From Rhizobium brockwellii (lineage in GTDB: Bacteria; Pseudomonadota; Alphaproteobacteria; Rhizobiales; Rhizobiaceae): a stretch of DNA of 64,000 bases. Under the pieces are notes generated by a model that worked only from the letters and a program-made list of their open reading frames with translations, searched no databases and had not been told where the DNA came from. This document shows positions 18,492-26,320 of the stretch, piece after piece. The stretch is taken from positions 62,001 through 126,000 of the forward strand of contig NZ_CP053444.1 in assembly GCF_000769405.2 (NCBI RefSeq). Reading direction: 5' to 3'. The position numbers were made by a program, and so were the translations under genes. Every line of letters begins with the position of its first letter. Position 1 is the first letter of the stretch.

Positions 18492-18785
18492 ATGCCGGAC
18501 TCATTCGTAAGCCGCGACGGATCTAGATGGCTCCCGGAATATCTGAGCCAGATAGACGCAAGTTGCATTGGCTGCGGCCGCTGTTTCAAAGTCTGTTCGC
18601 GTGACGTCATGCACCTTTGCGGCATTACCGACTCGGGCGAAATTTTAGGTGACGGTGATGGAGAAGACGATGATGAGGTCGATCGATTGCTGATGATTGT
18701 CGATCACCCCGGCCGATGTATCGGTTGCGGCGCCTGCGCCCGCGTCTGCCCGAAGAATTGTCAGACTCACATCATGTCCCACTAA
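18492..18785 (+). CDS. fdxB: nif-specific 2[4Fe-4S] ferredoxin III
   Basis: 97 aa with two cluster motifs, CIGCGRCFKVC (residues about 25-35) and CIGCGACARVCPKNC (about 76-90), separated by an acidic loop GDGDGEDDDEVD. The spacing and the long loop are typical of FdxB-type ferredoxins found in nif operons. It should carry electrons in nitrogenase assembly or catalysis. An AGGAG site precedes the ATG. A sigma-54 promoter lies 320 bases upstream and rpoN sequences follow. Confidence 0.9.
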   Translation: MPDSFVSRDGSRWLPEYLSQIDASCIGCGRCFKVCSRDVMHLCGITDSGEILGDGDGEDDDEVDRLLMIVDHPGRCIGCGACARVCPKNCQTHIMSH

Positions 18786-18805
18786 CGGACCGAGGAGATT
18801 TCCCC

Positions 18806-19195
18806 ATGACCTCTGCCAATCTTTTCCTCCGTCAGACGCACTCTTTGGTGCTGACACCGCGACTGATGCAAGCCATCCAGTTGCTGCAGATGACGCGTTT
18901 CGAACTCAAGCAGTTCATCACCCTGAAAGTTGAGAAGAACCCGCCGCTCGAATTTCAATCGAACGACGGGGAGACAGGCGACGATGAGAAGTTCGGCCGC
19001 TTGCCGGAGGACGCCGGCGCAGACGATCGTTACGACAACCGGACCGGCGCGCTCTCCAGCGAATGGTCTGACAATGCCAGCACCAGTCGGCTGAGTGAGG
19101 AAGTCGACGCCGATTACACCATTTTTCCCAACCGACAAGGTCTGCCGAGTGGCCCTGTCGCGTCTCCGACGAAAACCTGCAGCAAAGATGTCTAG
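18806..19195 (+). pseudogene. truncated sigma-54 (RpoN) N-terminal domain
   Basis: 129 codons. The first 50 residues are region I of sigma-54 (NLFLRQTHSLVLTPRLMQAI then QLLQMTRFELKQFITLKVEK), followed by the acidic region II (DDEKFGRLPEDAGADDR), all closely related to the start of rpoN2 at 19542. Similarity ends at about 19148, where sequence homologous to the nifB upstream region begins, giving a foreign tail and a stop at 19195. No core-binding or DNA-binding part remains. It starts 21 bases after fdxB with a fair ribosome binding site, so a short region I protein could still be made. Confidence 0.8.
19156..19171 (+). promoter_or_regulatory. NifA upstream activator site, imperfect
   Basis: TGT-CGCGTCTCCG-ACG differs by one base from the TGT-N10-ACA NifA site. 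It corresponds to the site at 43704-43719 before nifB and lies about 75 bases upstream of the -24 element. Confidence 0.5.
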
Positions 19196-19243
19196 AGCGG
19201 ACAACCAACAGCATGCCCAGTTGGAAAGGTGAGGATTCTCAAA

Positions 19244-19260
19244 CTGGCATCGCTCTTGCT
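19244..19260 (+). promoter_or_regulatory. sigma-54 promoter before rpoN2 (nifB type)
   Basis: CTGGCATCGCTCTTGCT fits the -24/-12 consensus (GG and GC ten bases apart) and is identical to the nifB promoter at 43615-43631. Transcription should start near 19271 and run through the chimeric ORF into rpoN2. Confidence 0.75.
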
Positions 19261-19297
19261 CGCGGAACTGAGCTTTCAAGCGTTATTGGAGTTCGGA

Positions 19298-19525
19298 ATG
19301 TCCCGAGGGATAAGTTGTAATCGTATAGCCACCAACACCGCGCCTGAGAGTAAGCGCTTGCCTACCCGCAGACACGCCATGCCGATGATCCAGTGTTCAC
19401 CGAAAATGGGGGATCCTTCGATGAAAGTAATCGCTCTTGTGGGCACACTGCTCTTCTCCGTCTCCCTTGCCGCCTGTGGCGAGGCATTCGGTAGTCCGAA
19501 CCTTGACCTGACAACATTTTCCTAA
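19298..19525 (+). CDS. chimeric ORF: nifB start fused to lipoprotein-like tail
   Basis: 75 codons. It begins with the nifB start (MSRGISCNR against MSRGMSKCR) and its ribosome binding site GGAG, then diverges. From the internal ATG at 19421 it reads MKVIALVGTLLFSVSLAACG, a convincing lipoprotein signal with lipobox LAAC, followed by only 14 residues. That internal start alone would give a 34-aa lipoprotein, resembling small entericidin-like proteins. It ends 16 bases before rpoN2. Whether it is made is unknown. Confidence 0.4.
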   Translation: MSRGISCNRIATNTAPESKRLPTRRHAMPMIQCSPKMGDPSMKVIALVGTLLFSVSLAACGEAFGSPNLDLTTFS

Positions 19526-19541
19526 CGACCAGGAGGTTCCC

Positions 19542-21098
19542 ATGGCCTTGTCGGCAAACCTTTTCCTGCGTCAGACCCAGTCCCTGGTAATGACACCGCA
19601 ATTGATGCAGTCCATCCAGTTGCTGCAGATGACGCATTTCGAACTCAACCAGTTCATCGCCCTGGAAGTGGAGAAGAACCCGCTGCTCGAATTTGCGAAC
19701 GACGGCGAGACGGGCGACGAGTACACGGCAGGCGATGACGAGCGGTTCAGCCACTCAACGGAAGATGCCGGCGCGGATGATGGCACCGACAATCGTGAGG
19801 ATGCGCTTTCCAGCGACTGGTATGACTATGGCGGCAGCGCCGGCACCAGCCGGCTGAACGACGAACTCGACGCCAATTACAGCAATGTCTTTCCTGATGA
19901 CGGTGCCCCGCAGCGCCTCGATGCGCCGGAACTCGTCAGCCAGTGGAAATCGATGCCGGGCAGCGGCGAGGGCGCCGATTACGATCTCGACGATTTCGTC
20001 GCCGGCCAGGTGTCGCTGCGCGATCATCTCGCCCAGCAGATCCCCTTCGTTCTGCCTGACATGGCCGACCGGCTCATCGCGCAGAATTTCGTCGACCAGC
20101 TCGACGACTGCGGTTATCTGCAGGCCGATATCGTCGAAGCGGGCGAGATGCTGGGCACGAGCCTCGCACAGGCCGAGCGCGTGCTCGCCACCCTCCAGAG
20201 CCTCGATCCGCCGGGTGTTTTCGCCCGCAGCCCTGCCGAATGCCTGGCGATCCAGCTCAGGCAGAAGGACCGATACGACCCGGCCATGCAGGCTATGGTC
20301 GAAAACCTCGAACTCCTGGCGAGCCGCGATTTCGCCACGCTGAAGCGGCTTTGCGGCGTCGACGAGGAAGATCTTCTCGACATGCTCGGCGAGATCCGCC
20401 AGCTCAATCCGAAGCCCGGCAGCGGTTTCGGGGCGGGCGTTTCCGAAGCGATCATGCCCGATGTGGTCGTCAGAGCCTCCTCGGATGGCGGCTGGCGGGT
20501 CGAACTCAATCCGGATGCGCTGCCGCGCGTGCTGGTCAACCAGTCTTATTTTTCCCGGGTGACAAAGAACGGCGAGGATCACGCCTTCCTCTCCGATTGC
20601 CTGCAGACCGCCAACTGGCTGACCCGCAGCCTCGATCAGCGGGCTAAAACCATCATGAAGGTGGCAAGCGAAATCGTCCGCCAGCAGGACGCCTTCTTGC
20701 TGCACGGCGTCGGCTATCTGCGCCCGCTGAACCTGAAGACGGTCGCCGAAGCGATCAAGATGCATGAATCCACCGTCAGCCGCGTCACGTCGAACAAATA
20801 TATGCTGACGCCGCGCGGCCTCTTCGAACTCAAATATTTCTTCACCGTCTCGATCAGCGCCGTCGCCGGCGGCGACAGCCATTCGGCCGAAGCCGTGCGT
20901 CACAAGATCCGGGCGCTGATCCTGGAGGAGAGCCCGGAGGCGGTGCTTTCCGACGGCGATATCGTCGACATGCTGAAGAAGGGCGGCGTCGATCTCGCCC
21001 GCCGCACGGTTGCGAAATACCGGAAGGCGATGAACATCGCCTCTTCGGTTCAGCGCCGCCGCGAAAAGCGGGCGCTTGCCAAGGTCGCTGGTTCGTGA
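19542..21098 (+). CDS. rpoN2: RNA polymerase sigma-54 factor, second copy
   Basis: 518 aa, full length. Region I (residues 1-50, NLFLRQTQSLVMTPQLMQSI) contacts activators, acidic region II follows, then the core-binding region (VSLRDHLAQQIPFVLP and LQSLDPPGVFARSPAECLAI). The helix-turn-helix KMHESTVSRVTSNKYM and the RpoN box ARRTVAKYRK near residue 485 recognise -12 and -24 elements. It lets RNA polymerase use nif/fix promoters with NifA. An AGGAGG site lies 5-6 bases before the ATG. The upstream promoter copied from nifB suggests NifA- and sigma-54-dependent symbiotic expression, as established for R. etli rpoN2. A housekeeping rpoN is expected on the chromosome. Confidence 0.95.
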   Translation: MALSANLFLRQTQSLVMTPQLMQSIQLLQMTHFELNQFIALEVEKNPLLEFANDGETGDEYTAGDDERFSHSTEDAGADDGTDNREDALSSDWYDYGGSAGTSRLNDELDANYSNVFPDDGAPQRLDAPELVSQWKSMPGSGEGADYDLDDFVAGQVSLRDHLAQQIPFVLPDMADRLIAQNFVDQLDDCGYLQADIVEAGEMLGTSLAQAERVLATLQSLDPPGVFARSPAECLAIQLRQKDRYDPAMQAMVENLELLASRDFATLKRLCGVDEEDLLDMLGEIRQLNPKPGSGFGAGVSEAIMPDVVVRASSDGGWRVELNPDALPRVLVNQSYFSRVTKNGEDHAFLSDCLQTANWLTRSLDQRAKTIMKVASEIVRQQDAFLLHGVGYLRPLNLKTVAEAIKMHESTVSRVTSNKYMLTPRGLFELKYFFTVSISAVAGGDSHSAEAVRHKIRALILEESPEAVLSDGDIVDMLKKGGVDLARRTVAKYRKAMNIASSVQRRREKRALAKVAGS

Positions 21099-21110
21099 AG
21101 AGACGCCAAG

Positions 21111-21131
21111 GGTGCCTTCTTCGAAGGCACC
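21111..21131 (+). terminator. hairpin after rpoN2
   Basis: GGTGCCTTC and GAAGGCACC pair around a 3-base loop, 12 bases after the rpoN2 stop. There is no T-run, so it may act as a weak terminator or a stabilising hairpin. Confidence 0.4.
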
Positions 21132-21164
21132 AATCAGACGGTAGTTGTAGAAGGAGAAAACACA

Positions 21165-21492
21165 GTGAAGAGCTATACCATCCCAGATCACGTTCCCTCC
21201 GTGAAGGACTTCATGGTGCCAACGGCAAACGGAGAACCACACGCAGCCGGTGCTCGCATCGATGGAGAGCCCGAGATTTTATCCTATCTGCAAAATGGCA
21301 CCGGTTGGCGTCTTGGCTGTTCGCCCGGCGTGCGCCCGGCGCAAGGTGCTAGAGAATGTGGAATCCTTTTCGGCCATGAACATCTTCTCCTCCGCACTCG
21401 GCGAAGATTGCCCAATGATCCAGCTCGAACTCCCGTCACCTGGCGTTCTCTTTTTAATGCCAGGCCGGACCGCAGTGTCCTTCTACCGGTAA
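21165..21492 (+). other. unrecognised, probably broken coding stretch
   Basis: A good ribosome binding site (AGGAG) precedes an ATG at 21165, starting MKSYTIPDHVPSVKDFMVPT, but protein-like sequence then shifts frame: a second frame reads VLENVESFSAMNIFSSALGE and LPSPGVLFLMPGRTAVSFYR to a stop near 21490. Together they suggest a gene of about 110 codons broken by a frameshift near 21330. I do not recognise it. Confidence 0.35.
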
Positions 21493-21714
21493 GCAAAGTT
21501 GCCAACTGCGGCTATGATCGAGCTGCGTCCAGTAACCCATTTCCCACGTCGATGGCCGGTTTGAACCGATTGCGAACAATGCCGCCGATCTATTTCACGT
21601 ACTCGCCGCCCCCTCCTCAGCCAGCTCAGGATCATGCACCGTACCCGGACCCTTCGCAATAATGCCCGCCGCTCCTCCGAGATCCGAGGAGCGAAGTCGA
21701 CAGGAACGAAGTCA

Positions 21715-22299
21715 ATGTCCCCACGACCTAACGATCCCTATTTCTCGAACGGTGTTCATATACTGCCTTTGCATTCGCTTGGTGAGCGCATCGCGATTCT
21801 TGGCCCCTCAAACGCAGGCAAGTCGACGTTGGCGGTCGCCCTGAGTAAGAAGCGCGGTATTCCAGCCGTGCATCTCGACCAACTTCATTATCTGCCCGGT
21901 ACGGATTGGCAACCGCGCCCGGAAGCAGAGTTTGCCGCGCTTCATGATTTGGCGATTCAGGAAGAGCGGTGGATTATCGAAGGCAGCTACTCGCGCCTGA
22001 TGCCGCGGCGATTAGTCCGTTCCACTGGTGTTATTGTCATCACGTCAAATCCCTGGTTACGTTTTTTCCGTTATCTCAAGCGCACTCTTGCCGATCAACC
22101 GGATCGCGCAGGATATCTCCAAGGGGCCAAAGACAGAATAAAATGGCGGATGGTATATTGGATTCTGTTCAAGTCCCGTAATAGCAATCTGGAATATGCG
22201 AAAGTTCTTCAGGAGTTCGGCTTGCCGACAGTCGAATGCCAAACTGCGGCTGCCCTTAATAACCTCTATCGAACATGGGGTCTGCCGGTCCCGCGTTAG
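21715..22299 (+). CDS. P-loop kinase-like protein (FlaR/topology-modulation type)
   Basis: 194 aa from the ATG at 21715, with AGGAACG upstream. It has a Walker A motif ILGPSNAGKSTLAVALS, then HLDQLHYLPGTDWQPRP and RWIIEGSYSRLMPRRL. This is the arrangement seen in adenylate-kinase-like proteins annotated as topology modulation protein/FlaR: the LDxLH(Y)xPxW motif after the P-loop and WIIEGSY for the Walker B region. The substrate is unknown. It is a single gene between rpoN2 and the SyrB-like genes with no clear link to symbiosis. Confidence 0.65.
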   Translation: MSPRPNDPYFSNGVHILPLHSLGERIAILGPSNAGKSTLAVALSKKRGIPAVHLDQLHYLPGTDWQPRPEAEFAALHDLAIQEERWIIEGSYSRLMPRRLVRSTGVIVITSNPWLRFFRYLKRTLADQPDRAGYLQGAKDRIKWRMVYWILFKSRNSNLEYAKVLQEFGLPTVECQTAAALNNLYRTWGLPVPR

Positions 22300-22502
22300 C
22301 GAACGATGGACCCAACTCAGGGGCGATTCGCGTGACCAATTTTTCGTGCGGCCACGCTAGGCTTTAATATGGCCTATCTCGCACGACAGCTCGAAGATTA
22401 GGTATCGCTGCGGAGAAAGCCAGATTGGAGTTGAAGATATGTTTAATGCCAATCAGATTATCCGTGTGGCCACGAAAGTCTCGGCTGGATCTATGGACGC
22501 GT
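22300..22502. other. intergenic, nothing recognised
   Basis: Convergent intergenic space between the P-loop gene and the coiled-coil gene. No hairpin or conserved site was noticed. Confidence 0.3.
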
Positions 22503-23063
22503 TCAGCGCTCAAAGCGCTGCAGCATCCTCTTTAATTGTGTATTCTGTATTTGGAGCTTGCGCGCTAGCTTATCCCGGAGCAGCCTGATCTCTTCATTAA
22601 GATTGATTGCATCTTCAGAAGCGGCGGAAACAGTTTGAGACGGTGGAAGAACAACCGCAATCGCTTCCACTTTGGTGCGCCGCATGCTGCGCTTTCGCGT
22701 TTGACCACCGCCAACTCGAGAGATCTTCTGTGCGGCACGCGCGGCTGTATTGGCCAAATCGGGCAAAGCCGGATCAGCCGCTTCCGCCGACTTTGCGTCT
22801 TCGATATCTGCGCGATCATCAACAGCGCTTGCCGTTTCTTCGGATTGATCCGGATCGACTGACACCGCGGCGGAAGGATTGTCAAGAACTGGCTTTTCGT
22901 CGGCCGAACGGTCTGTGGCGCCCAACTCGTTTTTGGTTGCCGTTTCAGTCGGCTCGGCGATGGCTGATACGTCCGGCTTCACATCATCGGTCGAGCCGTG
23001 TTCTTGCTTCTGCTGGCGTCGCCGTGACACTAGCCCGGCAAGAAGTTTCCATGGAGACGCCAT
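22503..23063 (-). CDS. hypothetical coiled-coil protein, SyrB-related tail
   Basis: 186 aa. Basic N-terminus (PWKLLAGLVSRRRQQKQEHG), a long low-complexity acidic middle rich in Ala, Glu, Asp and Ser, a basic patch (GGGQTRKRSMRRTKVEA) and a C-terminal coiled coil (EEIRLLRDKLARKLQIQNTQ) ending RMLQRFER. The tail is organised like that of the adjacent protein, suggesting the two are distant relatives. Function unknown; a regulatory or DNA-binding scaffold is a guess. Confidence 0.6.
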   Translation of the reverse strand: MASPWKLLAGLVSRRRQQKQEHGSTDDVKPDVSAIAEPTETATKNELGATDRSADEKPVLDNPSAAVSVDPDQSEETASAVDDRADIEDAKSAEAADPALPDLANTAARAAQKISRVGGGQTRKRSMRRTKVEAIAVVLPPSQTVSAASEDAINLNEEIRLLRDKLARKLQIQNTQLKRMLQRFER

Positions 23064-23194
23064 TTTATTCGACCTCGAATTCTACTGCGTATGCAAACTG
23101 CGAGCAAAAACGTTGGCGGCAGAACGAACCGCCGCCAAAATCTAAACTTCAATAAGCATGAGAATGCGGCCAGCGCTTGACCGTCTGCTGCCGA

Positions 23195-23857
23195 TCAACC
23201 GAGGTTGAGGCGCTTTCGCAGATCGGCATTTTCAGCGCGGAGCTTCTCCGCCAGCAGCTTGCGCAGTTTCTGGTTTTCCTCTTCGAGCTGCAGAAGATCC
23301 GAAATCTCATCAACTGCCGCCACCGACGGTGCAGCCGCTATCGACAAAGCCTTCGGAGCACGTTTGACAGGCGCACGCTTGGCACTCGTCGTCCCTTCGT
23401 CAGGCTTTGCTTTGCGTCCTCTCGTCTGCTTTCCAGCTTTGGCATCCGAAGCCGCTGCCGGTTGCAAAGAAACGGCTGCTGGTGCCGTTTCAGGCACTGC
23501 CTTCTTGGCGCGAGGTTTGCGCACCTTCTTCGGCACATCGGGCGCCGCGGCGGCCGGCGTGTCAGCACTGATCATCGTAGCGTTTTCGTCGGCCATTATG
23601 GTCTCCTGTAAAGCCGATGCATTTGTCTCCCGCCCAATCGGCAGTGTCAATAACGGCCCGGCCCGTTCTTCTCCGGATACAAGCATCTCGCTGCTTCTTG
23701 CCTGCGGAGTTAAAGCCATAAATGGCGCTGCCTCATCCTGCAGATCTTGAGCAACGGACTTCAGATCGGTCTCTCCCCAAATCGAGTTCGCTTTGGAATT
23801 GAGTTTTCGCCGACCTGATTTGTACTCGACGGCAAAGCTGCGCTGGACTTTTTTCAC
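23195..23857 (-). CDS. SyrB-like regulatory protein
   Basis: 220 aa if started at the GTG at 23857 (AAGG nine bases upstream). The N-terminus has VEYKSGRRKLNSKANSIWGE, a motif I associate with a rhizobial plasmid family. A strong internal start exists at 23596 (AGGAGA before ATGGCC), giving a 133-aa protein. The middle is Lys/Arg/Ala/Pro rich with KKVRKPRAKKAVPE and GKQTRGRKAKPDEG, like AT-hook tails, and the end is a coiled coil LLQLEEENQKLRKLLAEKLR. This resembles SyrB-like regulators; SyrB of Sinorhizobium represses syrM, a nod/exo regulator. Target here unknown, and the similarity is from recall. Confidence 0.5.
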   Translation of the reverse strand: MKKVQRSFAVEYKSGRRKLNSKANSIWGETDLKSVAQDLQDEAAPFMALTPQARSSEMLVSGEERAGPLLTLPIGRETNASALQETIMADENATMISADTPAAAAPDVPKKVRKPRAKKAVPETAPAAVSLQPAAASDAKAGKQTRGRKAKPDEGTTSAKRAPVKRAPKALSIAAAPSVAAVDEISDLLQLEEENQKLRKLLAEKLRAENADLRKRLNLG

Positions 23858-23999
23858 TTTAAGGAAACCTTGTATCTGCGATGATGTCTCGTGGCGCTCC
23901 AATGAAGAACCTGGCCCATAGCGCATCCTTTGATTCGGAAGACAAGGATGCTCCATCAAAGCCTGGGATCAAACATCTAGAGCGGTCTTGTTTTAGATC

Positions 24000-24240
24000 C
24001 GTTCATATCCGGCTTCCTTGAAGTAAATCCTGCCTGAAGACGATCCAGCTTGGCACGCCCATACATTTGCCTTTTAACGAGCTTCAGCTTGTTGATCTGG
24101 CCTTCGACCTGGCCGTTCGACCAAGGTTCTGCGATGGCGGCGGACACCGCTGCCTTGTCTTTTAGTATCCCGTTGGTGAAGGGGGCGAACAGACTGTCGC
24201 GCGCATCAGCGATCCATGGGTCAAGTTCTGTTGGAACAGT
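24000..24240 (-). pseudogene. ISL3-family transposase, C-terminal fragment
   Basis: The minus strand reads LDPWIADARDSLFAPFTNGI, LKDKAAVSAAIAEPWSNGQV and EGQINKLKLVKRQMYGRAKL, the C-terminal catalytic region of ISL3-type transposases (WSNGQxEGQxxKLKxxKRxMYGR). The rest of the element is missing. It abuts the nodX 3' flank. Confidence 0.8.
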
Positions 24241-24358
24241 CGAATGACAGTCAAAATTGCTATCGACCCAAAAGTGGACGAACGACGATTTTCCCGATCT
24301 GGGCGCGTCCAATGTGGCAGCTTCGATTGCGTTCCGATCTTTTACAGGAGCTTTCCGT

Positions 24359-25462
24359 TTAAGCAACCGAAAGCCTTCTGGCGACTAACGATGTGCGAAG
24401 GTTCATGGCCGGCTTTTCAATCAGCGCCCATGATAGAGCGGCTAATGCCACGGTCCCGACCGGCTCGACGATCCAAAGCCACCAGTGGCCGACCCATCCG
24501 ATGCCGATCAGCGTGTGCATGACGAGCATATGGTAGAGGTAGATCCCGTAAGAGAGATCCTGCCCGCGCAAAAGGTTAGGGCGCGGAAATGAGTACGCTG
24601 CCGACAGGACTAGACCGGCAAGAATAGCGATTCGGAATGCATCGACAGGCGCCGCATTGTTGATAGAGATGAATGCAGCGGACGTCCCTGCTACCCACCA
24701 CGTTATCGTGAGATGAATTGCCAGCCACCACAAGAGCTTCCCCTCAAAGATCCTGCTTACGCGATGCCAGTAAAGCCGTGCAAGAACTCCCATCGAAAAA
24801 ATCCAGAAAGTCGGGCCCACTGTCACCGACAGGAACGGATTGTACCTATCAGTTATGTTGAAGTGCTGCGCCATGACCCAAGACCCGAGAGCGGCGACGG
24901 CAACGACTAGCGCCCCTGCTCGTTTCCATCGCCGCCAAAATTCCAACAGCGTTGGCAGGGTGAGGTAGAATGTCAGCTCCACCGTCAGCGTCCACAGCAC
25001 TCCACTTGGGTCCGAGACGCCGTAAAAGCCGCTCATCGTGTAGGGCTCGTAGGTGAAGTAGACGGCCCAGATTCGTGCAGCGGTCAGGATGTAGACCGTG
25101 AAGTAAGACAGATACTGCAAGATGCCAGTGACATTTAATCCCCCCGTCACAAACAGGGCAAGTTCCATCACGGCGATGTTGACGAACAGTGCAGGAAAGA
25201 TTCGGAGCGACCGCTTGACGAAAAAAGAGGCCGCCGACGATGAGCGGATGTAAGAATCTGTTACTAGAAAGCCGCTGATTACAAAGAAGATCGCAACACC
25301 CGGCGTCGAAAACAACAGATTGAAGGCCGTTGTGCCGTTCAAAGAATCGCCCAGGTGAAGCCAATTCCACGCGTGGCTGAACATCACTTGGCAGGCGGCA
25401 AAGAGCCTTAACAGGTCGAAGTTGTTCCGGTGGCCGGATGAGTGTTCATTGGATGGTCCCAT
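24359..25462 (-). CDS. nodX: Nod factor O-acetyltransferase NodX
   Basis: 367 aa, the usual NodX length. An acyltransferase-3 membrane protein: conserved FDLLRLFAACQVMFSHAWNW near the N-terminus with the catalytic His, GVAIFFVISGFLVTDSYIRS, then about ten membrane segments and the C-terminal SYGIYLYHMLVMHTLIGIGW. In R. leguminosarum NodX acetylates the reducing-end glucosamine of the pentameric Nod factor and widens host range. It lies downstream of nodM and nodN in the same direction (nodMNX order), 286 bases after nodN, so it probably depends on the nod box at 28235. Its 3' end is duplicated at 13952-14173. Related membrane acyltransferases could be confused with it, but context supports NodX. 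Confidence 0.85.
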   Translation of the reverse strand: MGPSNEHSSGHRNNFDLLRLFAACQVMFSHAWNWLHLGDSLNGTTAFNLLFSTPGVAIFFVISGFLVTDSYIRSSSAASFFVKRSLRIFPALFVNIAVMELALFVTGGLNVTGILQYLSYFTVYILTAARIWAVYFTYEPYTMSGFYGVSDPSGVLWTLTVELTFYLTLPTLLEFWRRWKRAGALVVAVAALGSWVMAQHFNITDRYNPFLSVTVGPTFWIFSMGVLARLYWHRVSRIFEGKLLWWLAIHLTITWWVAGTSAAFISINNAAPVDAFRIAILAGLVLSAAYSFPRPNLLRGQDLSYGIYLYHMLVMHTLIGIGWVGHWWLWIVEPVGTVALAALSWALIEKPAMNLRTSLVARRLSVA

Positions 25463-25748
25463 GAATGTCCATTAGCCGGCAGATGCCGCGCAACCTTTCG
25501 GCGGTGTATTGAGAACAGAAGTCAGGTGTGGTGGTGGACGGGTTAGTTGTCTGCAGCCAAGACGGTGTAATTGCCGCTTCTCAAGGCTCAGACAGCCTGT
25601 CGTCGAGGTAAAGAGCCGTTTGCGCCTTGGCGACTGTTTTCGCCCCGGTGCCGCCTGCGGATGCAAACCCGAGCGGCATTGGCATCCCCCGTCAGATCGT
25701 TTGCCTTCGTTGGTTAACAACATCGATGGATAATACCTATAACTAGGA
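25463..25748. other. nodN-nodX intergenic region
   Basis: 286 bases without a convincing gene or nod box. It may be a remnant of coding DNA; a short hydrophilic frame on the minus strand has no recognisable features. Confidence 0.3.
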
Positions 25749-26240
25749 TCAACTATGAGACGTCTTTGGCCGATCTTTTGGATCAAACTGAACAATCGTG
25801 ATCCAATTGGCAGTGAGTGCGGGCCGGTTCTCGTTTTCGATCTCGACCGTCACCTCGTAGGTCGTCACCAGCATGCTTGAGCCCCGAAAACGGCAGTCGG
25901 ACAATACGAAGCGGCCGCGTACGCGACTCCCAGTCTTAACGGGCGACATGAAGCGCACGTTGTCGAAGCCGTAGTTGAGGCCCATTGTCTGCTCGCGAAT
26001 TTTTGGCATCCCGCTGAAATTCATCACCGACAAAAGTGAAAGAGTCAGGAAACCATGAGCGATCGTGCCGCCAAATGGGCTTTCCACCGCAGCGCGTTCC
26101 GGATTCACGTGAATGAACTGATGGTCATGCGTTGCATCCGCGAATAGATCGACTGTTGATTGATCGATCATGATCCATTCGGATCTTCCAACTTCCTGGC
26201 CAACTCGCCCAAAGACATCCACGAGCGAAATTTCATTCAT
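25749..26240 (-). CDS. nodN: nodulation protein NodN, MaoC-like dehydratase fold
   Basis: 163 aa. Hot-dog/MaoC fold: VGRSEWIMIDQSTVDLFADA, the hydratase motif ATHDHQFIHVNPERA (Asp and His positions), FGGTIAHGFLTLSLLSVM, and the end TANWITIVQFDP. NodN is needed for full Nod factor activity in R. leguminosarum; its reaction is unproven. It follows nodM by 80 bases on the same strand. Confidence 0.92.
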   Translation of the reverse strand: MNEISLVDVFGRVGQEVGRSEWIMIDQSTVDLFADATHDHQFIHVNPERAAVESPFGGTIAHGFLTLSLLSVMNFSGMPKIREQTMGLNYGFDNVRFMSPVKTGSRVRGRFVLSDCRFRGSSMLVTTYEVTVEIENENRPALTANWITIVQFDPKDRPKTSHS

Positions 26241-26320
26241 ACGACCTCACTTATTCTAAATTCCAATGAGAAGGTTTCGGTATTTGTCCGAAATCGTGCT
26301 AGCTACGGGAGCTATGCAAT

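Larger units (their letters stand above)
19150..19350 (+). repeat. duplicated nifB upstream region and first codons
   Basis: About 200 bases match the nifB control region and start (43525-43730, minus strand): GGCCCTGTCGCGTCTCCGAC, the promoter, and the nifB start codon context GGAGTTCGGAATGTCC. The similarity ends in the first dozen nifB codons. It links the truncated rpoN copy to intact rpoN2. Confidence 0.85.

Noticed and set aside
19755..21242. 495-codon open frame on the minus strand opposite rpoN2
   Set aside because: It is the antisense shadow of a high-GC gene with strong codon bias; no ribosome binding site or domain, while rpoN2 is complete on the other strand.
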